Of a DNA stretch of 64,000 nucleotides, positions 48,846-57,953 are shown piece after piece. The notes under the pieces were generated by a model, which saw only the letters and a list, made by a program, of their open reading frames with translations, was not told the DNA's origin and made no database searches. Each line of letters opens with the position of its first letter. Within the stretch, counting starts at the first letter, position 1. The stretch covers positions 2,811,762-2,875,761 of the forward strand of contig NZ_JAFIBM010000001.1 in assembly GCF_017833035.1 (NCBI RefSeq), read 5' to 3'. This stretch comes from Frigoribacterium sp. PvP032. Its GTDB lineage: Bacteria > Actinomycetota > Actinomycetes > Actinomycetales > Microbacteriaceae. The translations under genes and the position numbers were made by a program.

Positions 48846-50381
48846 ATGACCACCGCCCGCATCACCGTCGACCGCGAGTTCACGATCGGCTCCGTGCCGC
48901 GCCGCCTGTTCGGCTCGTTCGTCGAGCACATGGGCCGGTGCGTGTACACCGGCATCTACGAGCCCGGCCACGAGACCGCCGACGAGAAGGGCTTCCGTCG
49001 CGACGTCCTCGCCCTCACGAAGGAGCTCGGCGCGACCGTCGTCCGCTACCCCGGCGGCAACTTCGTCTCCGGCTACAACTGGGAGGACGGCGTCGGCCCG
49101 GTCGACCAGCGCCCCCGCCGCCTCGACGGCGCCTGGCACACCGTCGAGTCGAACGCCTTCGGCCTGCACGAGTTCGTCGAGTGGTCGAAGCTGGCCGAGG
49201 TCGAGGTGATGGAGGCCGTCAACCTCGGCACCCGCGGCGTCGACGCGGCGCGCGAGCTCGTCGAGTACGCGAACCACCCCGGCGGCACGGCCCTCAGCGA
49301 CCGCCGCATCGCCAACGGCGCGGCCGACCCGTTCGACATCAAGCTCTGGTGCCTCGGCAACGAGCTCGACGGCCCCTGGCAGATCGGCCACAAGACCGCG
49401 ACCGAGTACGGCCGCCTCGCCCAGGAGGCCGCCAAGGCGATGAAGTTCGTCGACCCGACCATCGAGCTCGTCGCGGTCGGCAGCTCGGGCCGCGGCATGC
49501 CGACCTTCGGCACCTGGGAGCACGAGGTGCTCACCCACGCCTACGACGAGGTCGACTACGTCTCGATGCACGCCTACTACCAGGAGCACGACGGCGACGC
49601 GACGAGCTTCCTCGCCACGGCGGTCGACATGGACGCCTTCATCGAGGAGGTCGTCTCGACCATCGACGGCGTCAAGGCCGCGGGCAAGCACGACAAGCAG
49701 GTGCACATCTCGTTCGACGAGTGGAACGTCTGGTACCAGACGGGCCTCGACACCGACGACCAGCCGCACAACGTCTCGAAGGGCTGGGTCGAGCACCCGC
49801 GCCTGATCGAGGACACCTACAACGTCACCGACGCGGTCGTCGTCGGCACGTTCCTCAACTCGCTGCTGCGCCACGGCGACCGGGTCAAGATCGCCAACCA
49901 GGCACAGCTCGTCAACGTGATCGCCCCGATCCGCAGCGAGCAGGGCGGGCCCGCCTGGCGCCAGACGATCTTCTGGCCGTTCGCCCGCATGGCGGCGCTG
50001 GCCCAGGGCGAGATCCTGCGCACCCAGGTCACCAGCGACAAGATCGACACCACGAAGTACGGCGACGCCGACCTCGTCGACGTCAGCTCGACGTGGGACG
50101 AGGAGACCGGGCGCGTCGTGTTCTTCCTGGCGAACCGCGGACTCGAGGAGGCGGCGGACGTCGAGCTCGTCCTCCGCGGCTTCGCGGACGCCCGGGTCGT
50201 CCGCTCCGAGGTGCTGGCGGTGCCGGAGGGCGGCGACCGCTTCACCGCCAACACCGTCGAGGCGCAGGACGCGGTCGGCCTCGTGCCGCTCGACGGCGTC
50301 ACGGTCGACGGCGGCAGCGTCCGCCTGAGCCTGCCTGCCCTGTCGTGGGCAGTCGTCGAGCTCGAGGTCGCGAAGGCCTGA
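48846..50381 (+). CDS. abfA: GH51 alpha-L-arabinofuranosidase
   Basis: The enzyme releases terminal arabinofuranose from arabinans and arabinoxylans. The GH51 hallmarks are ELGATVVRYPGGNFVSGYNW, the acid/base Glu in CLGNELDGPWQIG (residue about 172) and the nucleophile in SFDEWNVWYQ (about 291). No signal peptide is present, so it acts in the cytoplasm on imported oligosaccharides, which suits the transporter genes in front. 511 residues is typical. GGAGAACC precedes ATG 48846. Confidence 0.94.
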   Translation: MTTARITVDREFTIGSVPRRLFGSFVEHMGRCVYTGIYEPGHETADEKGFRRDVLALTKELGATVVRYPGGNFVSGYNWEDGVGPVDQRPRRLDGAWHTVESNAFGLHEFVEWSKLAEVEVMEAVNLGTRGVDAARELVEYANHPGGTALSDRRIANGAADPFDIKLWCLGNELDGPWQIGHKTATEYGRLAQEAAKAMKFVDPTIELVAVGSSGRGMPTFGTWEHEVLTHAYDEVDYVSMHAYYQEHDGDATSFLATAVDMDAFIEEVVSTIDGVKAAGKHDKQVHISFDEWNVWYQTGLDTDDQPHNVSKGWVEHPRLIEDTYNVTDAVVVGTFLNSLLRHGDRVKIANQAQLVNVIAPIRSEQGGPAWRQTIFWPFARMAALAQGEILRTQVTSDKIDTTKYGDADLVDVSSTWDEETGRVVFFLANRGLEEAADVELVLRGFADARVVRSEVLAVPEGGDRFTANTVEAQDAVGLVPLDGVTVDGGSVRLSLPALSWAVVELEVAKA

Positions 50382-50388
50382 CCCGTGC

Positions 50389-50431
50389 CGCACGAGGGCC
50401 CGGGCGCACGTCGCGCCCGGGCCCTCGTGCG
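50389..50431. terminator. Strong GC hairpin after the arabinofuranosidase gene
   Basis: The arms 50390-50407 and 50413-50430 are perfectly complementary over 18 bases around the loop ACGTC, with one more pair outside. It lies between convergent genes. Confidence 0.7.
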
Positions 50432-50439
50432 TACGGCAG

Positions 50440-50862
50440 CTACTTCTTGCGCCGCGGGAACAGCCGCGAGATCGAGTCCCGCACCGACTCCTCGATGGTG
50501 TCGCTGAACGAGTTCGAGAACGACAGCGAGTCGCCCGAGGCCGAGGCGGCCGTCATCGACGCGATGACGGCCTGGCCGTGGTGCGCGCGGGCCTCGCGTG
50601 TGCTGGGGAAGCCGAGGCCCTGGGCGGCGGCGAGGCTCTCCAGGAGGCCGACCCGCTCCTCCTCGGGGCGTCCGGTCGCGGCGGCGAGCTCTCGTGCCGC
50701 GTCGTCGTCGACGCCGTCGGCCACCCACTGGGCGGCTCGGCCGGGCAGCTCGCCGGCGGCGAGCATGCCGATGACGCGCTTGGCCTCGTCGTCGCGGATC
50801 TCGGCGCGGGCGACGGCGACGTCGCGGGGCGTGGTCTCGGGAGTCGGGGTCTCGTCAGGCAC
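50440..50862 (-). CDS. Hypothetical protein, 140 residues
   Basis: Not recognised. The frame from GTG 50862 gives an acidic Thr/Pro/Glu-rich N-terminus, then a helical part (EIRDDEAKRVIGMLAAGELP, WVADGVDDDAARELAAATGR) and a basic end SISRLFPRRKK. There is no signal peptide or membrane segment. Codon use looks coding, and both GGAG and a TAAGGT hexamer lie just before the start. It may be a small regulatory or structural cytoplasmic protein. Confidence 0.6.
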   Translation of the reverse strand: MPDETPTPETTPRDVAVARAEIRDDEAKRVIGMLAAGELPGRAAQWVADGVDDDAARELAAATGRPEEERVGLLESLAAAQGLGFPSTREARAHHGQAVIASMTAASASGDSLSFSNSFSDTIEESVRDSISRLFPRRKK

Positions 50863-50913
50863 TCTCCACCTTAATCACACGACGCCGGGGGCGACCTCCC
50901 CCAGAGCGGGCCG

Positions 50914-51582
50914 TCAGCTGTAGAGCCGGACCGGCACCGCGTCCTCGGCAGCCGGCGTCGGCAGGGCGTCGAGCTCGTCGCCGACGCCGCTGACCGCGCG
51001 CTCGATCCGGCGCTTCTCGTCGACGCTCGACCGGATCAGCGGAAGGCCCCTGGCGATGGCGGCGCGGATGCGCTCCTGCAGCAGCGGAGCCGTCACCCGC
51101 CGGTCGGTGAAGTCGCTGGCGTGCGCGTAGACGCCGAGGGGCAGCGTCAGCGCCTGGAAGAAGCCGAACAGGGGCCGCAGCGAGTGCTCGAGGATCAGCG
51201 CGTGCCGCTCGCTCCCGCCCGTCGCGGCGAGCAGCACCGGCACGTCGACCAGCGCGTACTGCTCGACGAAGTCGAAGAAGTGCTTGAAGAGCCCCGTGAA
51301 GGAGGCGCGGTAGACCGGCGAGGCCGCGATCAACAGGTCGGCGCCCTCGACCGCACGGAGCTCGCGCTCCACCCGCTCGTCGAGCTGGTCGCGGGTCAGG
51401 GCGCCGGCGAAGAGCGGCCCGAGCTCGCTGACCCGGATCACGTGCCGCTCGATCGGCAGCACGAGGGCGAGCTCGTCGAGCACGGCGTCGACGAGCGCGT
51501 CGGTCTTGGAGGGAGAGCTCAGCGTGCCCGACACGGCGACGACACGGAGCGGCTGCGGAGGTGTCTGCGTCATGCAGGCCAT
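50914..51582 (-). CDS. NADPH-dependent FMN reductase (MsuE-like)
   Basis: A flavodoxin-like reductase of 222 residues: VVAVSGTLSSPSKTDALVDA forms the phosphate loop and ADLLIAASPVYRASFTGLFK the flavin-binding segment, as in MsuE/SsuE. It probably supplies reduced FMN to a monooxygenase, which is not in the window. GGAG precedes ATG 51582; ATG 51573 is an alternative. It is divergent from the methyltransferase. Confidence 0.85.
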   Translation of the reverse strand: MACMTQTPPQPLRVVAVSGTLSSPSKTDALVDAVLDELALVLPIERHVIRVSELGPLFAGALTRDQLDERVERELRAVEGADLLIAASPVYRASFTGLFKHFFDFVEQYALVDVPVLLAATGGSERHALILEHSLRPLFGFFQALTLPLGVYAHASDFTDRRVTAPLLQERIRAAIARGLPLIRSSVDEKRRIERAVSGVGDELDALPTPAAEDAVPVRLYS

Positions 51583-51645
51583 GGTGCTCCGGAGGCGGCC
51601 CGTAACGAAGCCGTGTGACGCCGTGAGTCATGCGACAGTGGTCGC

Positions 51646-52419
51646 GTGAACCCGACCACGCACGCGCACGGCTTCGATCCGGCCAACCCCCTGACCCCCT
51701 TCGCCTCCTCGTTCGGCCAGGCGGCCGACGTCTACGAACGGGGCCGCCCCTCCTACCCGGCCGAGGCGGTCGAGTGGCTGCTGCCCCTCGGCGCCCGGCA
51801 CGTCGTCGACCTCGGCGCGGGCACCGGCAAGCTGACCCGCGTGCTGCTGCCGCGGGTCGAGCAGGTGACCGCGGTCGAGCCGAGCGACGGCATGCGCGCG
51901 ACGCTCGAGCAGGCCGTGCCCGAGGCCCGGTCGCTGGCCGGGTCGGCGGAGTCGATGCCGCTCGACGACTCGTCGGTCGACGCCGTCTTCGTGGCTCAGG
52001 CCTGGCACTGGGTCGACCCGCGGGCCGCCGTCCCCGAGGTCGCCCGCGTGCTGCGCCCCGGCGGCACGCTGGCCCTGCTGTGGAACATCCGCGACGAGAC
52101 GGTCCCCTGGCTGGCGGAGCTGTCGCAGGTGATGCACTCGCCCGCCGAGCGCGACATGTCGTCCGACGCGCCCACCGTCGGCGAGCCGTTCGCGCCGATC
52201 GAGCGCCGGGACTTCCCGTGGGTGCACGAGCTCGGCCGGGACGAGCTGCTCGCCATGATCGCCTCTCGCAGCTACGTCATCACCCTCTCGGAGGACGACC
52301 GCGCCCAGGTGCTCCGCGACGTCGGCCAGCTGCTCGACACGCACCCCGACACCCGCCGCGCCGAGCTGATCCGTCTGCCGTACGTGACCCGCGCGAGCCG
52401 CGCGCTGCTGCCCGGCTGA
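51646..52419 (+). CDS. Class I SAM-dependent methyltransferase
   Basis: A 257-residue Rossmann-fold methyltransferase: HVVDLGAGTGKLTRVLLPRV (motif I), VEPSDGMRATLEQAVPEA, AESMPLDDSSVDAVFVAQAW and RVLRPGGTLALLWN are classic UbiE/methyltransferase-11 motifs. The substrate is unknown. The first gene of a plus-strand set with the amidohydrolase and kynureninase, 23 bases before the former. GTG 51646 follows GACAGT by six bases. Confidence 0.85.
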   Translation: MNPTTHAHGFDPANPLTPFASSFGQAADVYERGRPSYPAEAVEWLLPLGARHVVDLGAGTGKLTRVLLPRVEQVTAVEPSDGMRATLEQAVPEARSLAGSAESMPLDDSSVDAVFVAQAWHWVDPRAAVPEVARVLRPGGTLALLWNIRDETVPWLAELSQVMHSPAERDMSSDAPTVGEPFAPIERRDFPWVHELGRDELLAMIASRSYVITLSEDDRAQVLRDVGQLLDTHPDTRRAELIRLPYVTRASRALLPG

Positions 52420-52442
52420 GCCGCCGGCCGTACGGTGGGAGC

Positions 52443-53513
52443 ATGCAGCAGGAGGCGCGACTCGTCACCGTCGACCGGGTCTGGTCGGGCAGGTGGCACG
52501 GCCCGAGCGTCGTGCGCGTCTCGCCGACCGCGATCCACCTCGTCGGGGCGGTCGACACCGGCCACGGCGAGCACGCGGAGCTGCCGCACCTCCCCGGCAC
52601 CCTGTTCTCGCCCTTCACCGACTCTCACGTGCACCTCGGCCTCGTCGACGCGGAACAGCTCGTGCGCGGCGGCGTCGGCCGCGTCCTCGACCTCGGCTGG
52701 AGCCCCGACGTCGCCGCGCTCTGGCCCGAGCGCGGCAGGGTCGACCCTCGCTGGCCTGAGGTGCAGGTCGCGGGCGGCCTCCTCTGCCCTCCCGGCGGCT
52801 ACCCGTCGCGGGCGGGCTGGGCACCCGACGACGCGTCCGTCGTCGTGGCCGACGCCGCCGACGCCGAGCGGGCCGTCGTGCGGATGCGCGACCTCGGCGC
52901 CTCCGTCGTCAAGCTGACGCTGAACAGCGACGTGGGGCCCGTCTTCGACGACGACGTCCTGCGCGCGATCGCGGCCGCGGCCGACCGGGTCGGGCTGCTG
53001 ACCGTCGCCCACGTGCAGGGCGCCGGACAGGTGCGCCGCGCGCTCGACGCCGGCCTGCTCCGGTTCGCGCACACCCCGTTCAGCGAGCGGCTGCCCGACG
53101 ACCTGCTCGACCGAGCGGCCGACGGCACGTGGATCAGCACGCTCGACATCCACCGCACCGAGGGCGAGCCTCGAGGAGGCGCGGCGCAGGAGGTGGCGAT
53201 CGCCAACCTCCGAGGGTTCCGCGACCGGGGCGGCCACGTGCTCTACGGCACCGACCTCGGCAACGGCGACCTGCCGGTCGGGGTGAACGAGCGCGAGCTT
53301 CGGGCGCTGCAGCGCGTCGGCCTCGGCCAAGAAGCGCTGCTCGCCGCCCTCGGCAGCGACGACTCGCTCGACGCGGGGCAGGACGGCGCACACTGGACAC
53401 CGCGCGCGTCGTGGGTGCCGCAGCCGCCGCCCGACGACGAGCGCGACGATCCTGCGTGGCTGGCCCGCGCCTCCGTCCTCACCGCCTCGACCCTGCAGGA
53501 GCTGCTCTCGTGA
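52443..53513 (+). CDS. Amidohydrolase-superfamily protein next to kynU
   Basis: A 356-residue metal-dependent hydrolase. HxH is in SPFTDSHVHLGL, a candidate carbamylated Lys in SVVKLTLNSD, later His in TVAHVQGAG and RFAHTPFSE, and the metal Asp in LYGTDLGNGD. The sequence is shorter than dihydroorotase-type relatives. Its stop overlaps the kynureninase GTG by four bases, so a linked function is likely; hydrolysis of an amide such as N-formylkynurenine is possible but unproven. TACGGT lies six bases before ATG 52443. Confidence 0.78.
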   Translation: MQQEARLVTVDRVWSGRWHGPSVVRVSPTAIHLVGAVDTGHGEHAELPHLPGTLFSPFTDSHVHLGLVDAEQLVRGGVGRVLDLGWSPDVAALWPERGRVDPRWPEVQVAGGLLCPPGGYPSRAGWAPDDASVVVADAADAERAVVRMRDLGASVVKLTLNSDVGPVFDDDVLRAIAAAADRVGLLTVAHVQGAGQVRRALDAGLLRFAHTPFSERLPDDLLDRAADGTWISTLDIHRTEGEPRGGAAQEVAIANLRGFRDRGGHVLYGTDLGNGDLPVGVNERELRALQRVGLGQEALLAALGSDDSLDAGQDGAHWTPRASWVPQPPPDDERDDPAWLARASVLTASTLQELLS

Positions 53514-54811
53514 CCACCGCCTCCGACTCGCCCGCCTCGGCCACCGCCACCACCGCCTCCTTCGTGCCGGCCGCGCCGCCGGTCGACCCGGCCGAGCTCG
53601 ACGACCCGCTCGCCAGCGCCCACCGCGACGCGGCCGACCCGCTCGCGCACCACACGGCGCTCTTCCTGCCCGCCGGCGACGTGGTCGCGTACCTCGACGG
53701 CAACTCGCTCGGCCGGCCGATGGCCGCGACGCCCGCCCGGCTCGACGCGTTCGTGCGCGGCGACTGGGGCACGCGCCTCATCCGCTCGTGGGACGAGCGC
53801 TGGATGCAGCTCCCCACCGAGCTCGGCGACCGGATCGGCGCGGCTGCGCTCGGCGCCGCCCCCGGGCAGACGGTCGTGGCCGACTCGACGACGGTGCTGC
53901 TCTACAAGGCGATCCGCGCCTCCTTGGCGGCCCGTCCCGACCGCCACGAGATCGTCATCGACGACGACCAGTTCCCGACCGACCGCTTCGTCGTCGAGGG
54001 CATCGCCCGGGAGCGCGGCGCGACCGTGCGCTGGCTGTCCGTCGACGAGACGCGCGGGGTGACGCCCGAGCAGGTCCGAGAGGTCGTCGGGCCCGACACC
54101 GCGGTCGTGCTGGTCAACCACGTCTCGTACCGGTCGGGGTTCCTCGCCGACCTGCCCGCGATCACCGAGATCGTGCACCAGGCGGGCGCGCTGCTCGTCG
54201 CCGACCTCTGCCACTCCGTCGGCGTCGTGCCGACCGAGCTCGACGCCTGGGGCGTCGACATCGCGGTCGGCTGCACCTACAAGTACCTGAACGGCGGGCC
54301 GGGGGCGCCGGCGTTCCTCTACGCCCGTGCCGACCTGCTGCCCGAGCTCGAGCAGCCGGTGCAGGGCTGGATGGGCGCGGCCGACGTGTTCGCGATGGCC
54401 GAGGGCTACGTGCCCGACGCGGGCATCCGCAAGTTCATCAGCGGCACCCCGCCCGTCGTCGGCATGCTCGCGATGCAGGACATGCTCGACGCGATCGAGG
54501 AGGCGGGCCTCCCGGCGATCCGCGAGAAGTCGCTCGCGCTCACCGACTACGCGTTCGACCTCGTGGACGCGTGGCTCGCGCCGCTCGGCGTCACGACGGC
54601 GACGCCGCGCGAGCACGAGAGCCGGGGCAGCCACGTGACGGTGCGGCACCCGCGGTTCCGCGAGGTCGTCGCGACGCTCTGGCAGGAGGGGGTGGTGCCG
54701 GACTTCCGCGGCCCCGACGCCCTGCGCATCGGCCTCTCGCCGCTCAGCACCACCTTCGACGAGGTGCGCGTCGGGGTGGCTGCGATCCGCGAGGCGCTGC
54801 AGCAGGGCTGA
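53510..54811 (+). CDS. kynU: Kynureninase
   Basis: KynU cleaves kynurenine to anthranilate and alanine. This PLP enzyme has YLDGNSLGRPM, GDWGTRLIRSWDERWMQLP, the cofactor Asp in LVADLCHSVGVVP and the Schiff-base Lys near residue 257 in CTYKYLNGGPGAPAFLY, all diagnostic. 433 residues; the first 35 are an Ala/Thr/Pro extension. GTG 53510 overlaps the preceding stop (GTGA). Tryptophan dioxygenase and a KynB-type formamidase are not in the window. Confidence 0.94.
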   Translation: MTTASDSPASATATTASFVPAAPPVDPAELDDPLASAHRDAADPLAHHTALFLPAGDVVAYLDGNSLGRPMAATPARLDAFVRGDWGTRLIRSWDERWMQLPTELGDRIGAAALGAAPGQTVVADSTTVLLYKAIRASLAARPDRHEIVIDDDQFPTDRFVVEGIARERGATVRWLSVDETRGVTPEQVREVVGPDTAVVLVNHVSYRSGFLADLPAITEIVHQAGALLVADLCHSVGVVPTELDAWGVDIAVGCTYKYLNGGPGAPAFLYARADLLPELEQPVQGWMGAADVFAMAEGYVPDAGIRKFISGTPPVVGMLAMQDMLDAIEEAGLPAIREKSLALTDYAFDLVDAWLAPLGVTTATPREHESRGSHVTVRHPRFREVVATLWQEGVVPDFRGPDALRIGLSPLSTTFDEVRVGVAAIREALQQG

Positions 54812-54823
54812 CCCGCGCCGGGC

Positions 54824-55888
54824 TCAGCCTGCAGGCGCCGGCCCGGCGCTCTCGCGCACCACGAGCCGCGTCGGCACGATGCGGTCGCCCGACGGCTGCC
54901 GCCCCTCGAGCAACTCGAGCAGCACGCGCATCGAGCGGGCGCCGATCTCGCCGAAGTCCTGGTGGACGGTGGTGAGCGGCGGCCAGAACGAGCCCGACTC
55001 GTCGGTGTCGTCGAAGCCGACCACGCTGATCTCGCCCGGGATCGACCGGCCGCGCTCGTGCAGCGCGTGCATGACGCCGAGCGCCATCTGGTCGTTCGCG
55101 GCGACGACCGCGGTCACGTCGTCGCGGCTGGCGATCGCGTGGCCGAGCCGGTGGCCGGAGGCGGTCGTCCAGTCCCCCTTGAGCGGCGCCTCCGGCTCGA
55201 GGCCCGCGTCGCGCATCGTCGCGTGCCACGACGCCGACCGCCGGGTCGCCGAGTACGACGTGTCCGGACCGGCCACGTGCACGATGCGCGTGTGCCCGAG
55301 GTCGATCAGGTGCTGGGTCGCGAGGCGGGTGCCCTGCTCCTGGTCGGTGTCGACCACGACGAAGGGCTCGCCGGCGTCCGAGTCGATGATGACGACGGGC
55401 AGCCCGCTCGGGATGATCACGTCGGCGCGGTCGAGCATGTGCGCCTCGATGATGATCACCACGCCGTCGACCGCCTCTTCCTGCAGGCGGCTGAAGGCCC
55501 CGGCCACCTCGCCCTCGGTGGGCTGGGCGACGGGCATCAGCGTGATCGTGTACCCGGCGCCGGAGGCGGCGGTCACGATCGCGTCGAGGGTGCGCATGTT
55601 CCCGAGGGTCGACAGCGTGAACATGATCACGCCGACGCTGCGGAACCGACCCGTCTTGAGCGCCCGCGCCGCGCTGTTCGGCCGGTAGTCGAGCGCGGCC
55701 ATCGCGTCGAGCACCTTCTGCCGCGTGCCGTCCTCGACGTTCTGCGCGCCGTTCGAGACGCGGGAGACGGTCTGCGACGAGACCCCGGCGCGTGCGGCGA
55801 CGTCGGCCATCGACACCGTGCGGGTGCGAGCAGCGCGTCGAGGTGCCGACTTGATTTCGGACGGCGGAGGTGTCATGGTTGCGAGCAT
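54824..55888 (-). CDS. LacI-family regulator of the beta-galactoside cluster
   Basis: HTH: SMADVAARAGVSSQTVSRVS, hinge RPNSAARALKTGR, effector domain with DGVVIIIEAHMLDRADVI and VVGFDDTDESGSFWPPLTTV. A basic 22-residue extension precedes the HTH. A perfect palindrome with central CG lies seven bases before ATG 55888 and covers its -10 (TAAACA, six bases before the ATG), so the gene should be self-repressed and control the divergent transporter and GH35 genes. ATG 55876 is an alternative start. Confidence 0.92.
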   Translation of the reverse strand: MLATMTPPPSEIKSAPRRAARTRTVSMADVAARAGVSSQTVSRVSNGAQNVEDGTRQKVLDAMAALDYRPNSAARALKTGRFRSVGVIMFTLSTLGNMRTLDAIVTAASGAGYTITLMPVAQPTEGEVAGAFSRLQEEAVDGVVIIIEAHMLDRADVIIPSGLPVVIIDSDAGEPFVVVDTDQEQGTRLATQHLIDLGHTRIVHVAGPDTSYSATRRSASWHATMRDAGLEPEAPLKGDWTTASGHRLGHAIASRDDVTAVVAANDQMALGVMHALHERGRSIPGEISVVGFDDTDESGSFWPPLTTVHQDFGEIGARSMRVLLELLEGRQPSGDRIVPTRLVVRESAGPAPAG

Positions 55889-55894
55889 CCCAGA

Positions 55895-55908
55895 TGTTTA
55901 CGTAAACA
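55895..55908. promoter_or_regulatory. LacI operator TGTTTACGTAAACA
   Basis: A perfect 14-base palindrome with the central CG of LacI-family operators, in the only AT-rich stretch of the divergent region. It overlaps the regulator's -10 (55895-55900) and is 56 bases before the permease start. Confidence 0.85.
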
Positions 55909-55963
55909 CACACCCTCCCGGGCAGCGTGTTCACGGCTCCTCACCCCGATGAAGTGGATGGAC

Positions 55964-56905
55964 ATGACGACGTTGTCGACACCCGCGACCCGCTCGGAGG
56001 CGACCGCACCGGCGCCCCGCAGCAGCTCGCAGATCCGTCGCGACAAGCGACGATGGACCGGCTGGGGCTTCGTGCTCCCGTTCCTCGTCGTCTTCGCGCT
56101 CGTGCTCGTGGCCCCGGTGGTCTACGCGATCTACCTGAGCCTGTTCCAGGAGCAGATGATCGGCGGCAACTCGTTCGTCGGCGCCGACAACTACCTGCGG
56201 GCCCTCACCGACCCGAACTTCTGGGACGCGCTCGGCCGCGTCGCGCTGTTCCTCGTCGTCCAGGTGCCGATCATGCTGGTCGTCGCCCTGGCCGCCGCCC
56301 TCGCGCTCGACTCGGCCCGGCTGCACTTCACGGCGTTCTTCCGCATCTCGATCTTCCTGCCCTACGCCGTGCCCGCGGTCGTCGCCGCCCTGATGTGGGG
56401 CTTCATCTACGGCAACCGCTTCGGCCTCGTCGGCAACCTCGAGGACGCCACCGGCTGGGACCTCCCCGACCTGCTCTCGCAGAGCTGGGTGCTCGCGTCG
56501 ATCGGCAACATCGTCACGTGGGAGTTCGTCGGCTACAACATGCTGCTGTTCTACGCCGCCCTCCGAGTCATCTCGCCCGACCTCTACGAGGCCGCCGAGC
56601 TCGACGGCGCCGGCCCGTTCCGCATCGTCCGCAACATCAAGCTGCCCGCCATCCGCGGCGCGATCGTCATCGGGATCATCTTCTCGATCATCGGCAGCTT
56701 CCAGCTCTTCAACGAGCCGAACATCCTGCAGACGCTGGCGCCGAACGCGATCAGCACCTTCTTCACCCCGAACATGTACGCCTACAACCTGTCGTTCGCG
56801 GGCCAGCAGTTCAACTACTCCGCCGCCATCGCAATCATCATGGGCGTCCTGACGATGGTCGTCGCCTACGTGGTCCAGCTCGTCGGCACCCGGAAGGACA
56901 ACTGA
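55964..56905 (+). CDS. Sugar ABC transporter permease (MalF type), beta-galactoside cluster
   Basis: Permease of 313 residues, WGFVLPFLVVFALVLVAPVV at the first helix and the EAA loop DLYEAAELDGAGPFRIVRNI. ATG 55964 has GAAGTGG at normal spacing; in-frame ATGs at 55949 and 55958 are possible. First gene of a unit with a second permease, a binding protein and GH35. No ATPase is present. Confidence 0.9.
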   Translation: MTTLSTPATRSEATAPAPRSSSQIRRDKRRWTGWGFVLPFLVVFALVLVAPVVYAIYLSLFQEQMIGGNSFVGADNYLRALTDPNFWDALGRVALFLVVQVPIMLVVALAAALALDSARLHFTAFFRISIFLPYAVPAVVAALMWGFIYGNRFGLVGNLEDATGWDLPDLLSQSWVLASIGNIVTWEFVGYNMLLFYAALRVISPDLYEAAELDGAGPFRIVRNIKLPAIRGAIVIGIIFSIIGSFQLFNEPNILQTLAPNAISTFFTPNMYAYNLSFAGQQFNYSAAIAIIMGVLTMVVAYVVQLVGTRKDN

Positions 56906-57852
56906 TGTCGACCCTCACCGGATCCCCGGTCGCCGCGCCCGACGCGGGCACCCCCACCGTCACCCCGAACCGTGTCGCGACCGCCCGCAAGCGCCGCGCC
57001 GGCGCCCCGCGCGACAAGCGCAGCGTGCTGCTCACCGTCGTGATGGCCCTGCTGCTCGTCTACTCGGTGCTGCCGCTCTTCTGGCTGCTGGTGAACTCGA
57101 CCAAGACGCAGGAGGCGCTGTTCAGCTCGTTCGGGCTCTGGTTCAGCGGCGACTTCGCCCTCGTCGACAACATCAGGGGCGTCTTCACCTACGGCGACGG
57201 CGAGTTCGTCCGCTGGCTCGGCAACACCCTGCTCTACGTGGTGGTGGGCGCAGGAGGCGCGACCCTGCTGGCCACGCTGGCCGGCTACGGCCTGGCCAAG
57301 TTCGACTTCCCGGGCAAGAAGGCCGTCTTCGCGGTCGTGCTGGGCGCGGTCGCCATCCCGGGCACCGCCCTCGCCGTCCCGACCTTCCTCATGTTCAGCC
57401 AGCTGGGCCTGACCAACACCCCGTGGGCGATCATCCTGCCGTCGCTGATCAGCCCCTTCGGGCTCTACCTGATCTGGACCTACGCCGTCGACTCGGTGCC
57501 GACCGAGATCCTCGAGGCCGCGCGCATGGACGGCTCGAGCGAGCTCCGCACGTTCTTCACCATCAGCCTCCGCCTCCTCAGCCCCGGTCTCATCACCGTG
57601 CTGCTCTTCTCGATCGTCGCGACCTGGAACAACTACTTCCTGCCGCTGATCATGCTGAGCGACTCGCGCTGGTACCCCCTGACGGTCGGCCTGAACCAGT
57701 GGAACGCGCAGTCGACGACCGTCGGCGGCGACCCGATCTACAACCTCGTCATCACGGGCTCGTTCCTCGCGATCATCCCGATCGTCGTGGCGTTCCTCTT
57801 CCTCCAGCGCTACTGGCAGTCCGGCCTCTCGGCCGGCGGCGTCAAGGCCTGA
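56905..57852 (+). CDS. Sugar ABC transporter permease (MalG type), beta-galactoside cluster
   Basis: Second permease, 315 residues. A basic N-terminal tail (TARKRRAGAPRDKRS) precedes the first helix LLVYSVLPLFWLLVNSTKTQ; the EAA loop is TEILEAARMDGSSELRTFFT. The ATG overlaps the preceding TGA by one base. The following 101-base gap is C-rich. Confidence 0.9.
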   Translation: MSTLTGSPVAAPDAGTPTVTPNRVATARKRRAGAPRDKRSVLLTVVMALLLVYSVLPLFWLLVNSTKTQEALFSSFGLWFSGDFALVDNIRGVFTYGDGEFVRWLGNTLLYVVVGAGGATLLATLAGYGLAKFDFPGKKAVFAVVLGAVAIPGTALAVPTFLMFSQLGLTNTPWAIILPSLISPFGLYLIWTYAVDSVPTEILEAARMDGSSELRTFFTISLRLLSPGLITVLLFSIVATWNNYFLPLIMLSDSRWYPLTVGLNQWNAQSTTVGGDPIYNLVITGSFLAIIPIVVAFLFLQRYWQSGLSAGGVKA

Positions 57853-57953
57853 CCCGCGTCGGCGCTGCCGACCCGCCCCTCCTCGTCCCCTCCCGCAGCA
57901 CCACAGCCCCTCCCCCATGTTCCACCTCCACGATGAAGTGAAAGGCACCACCC

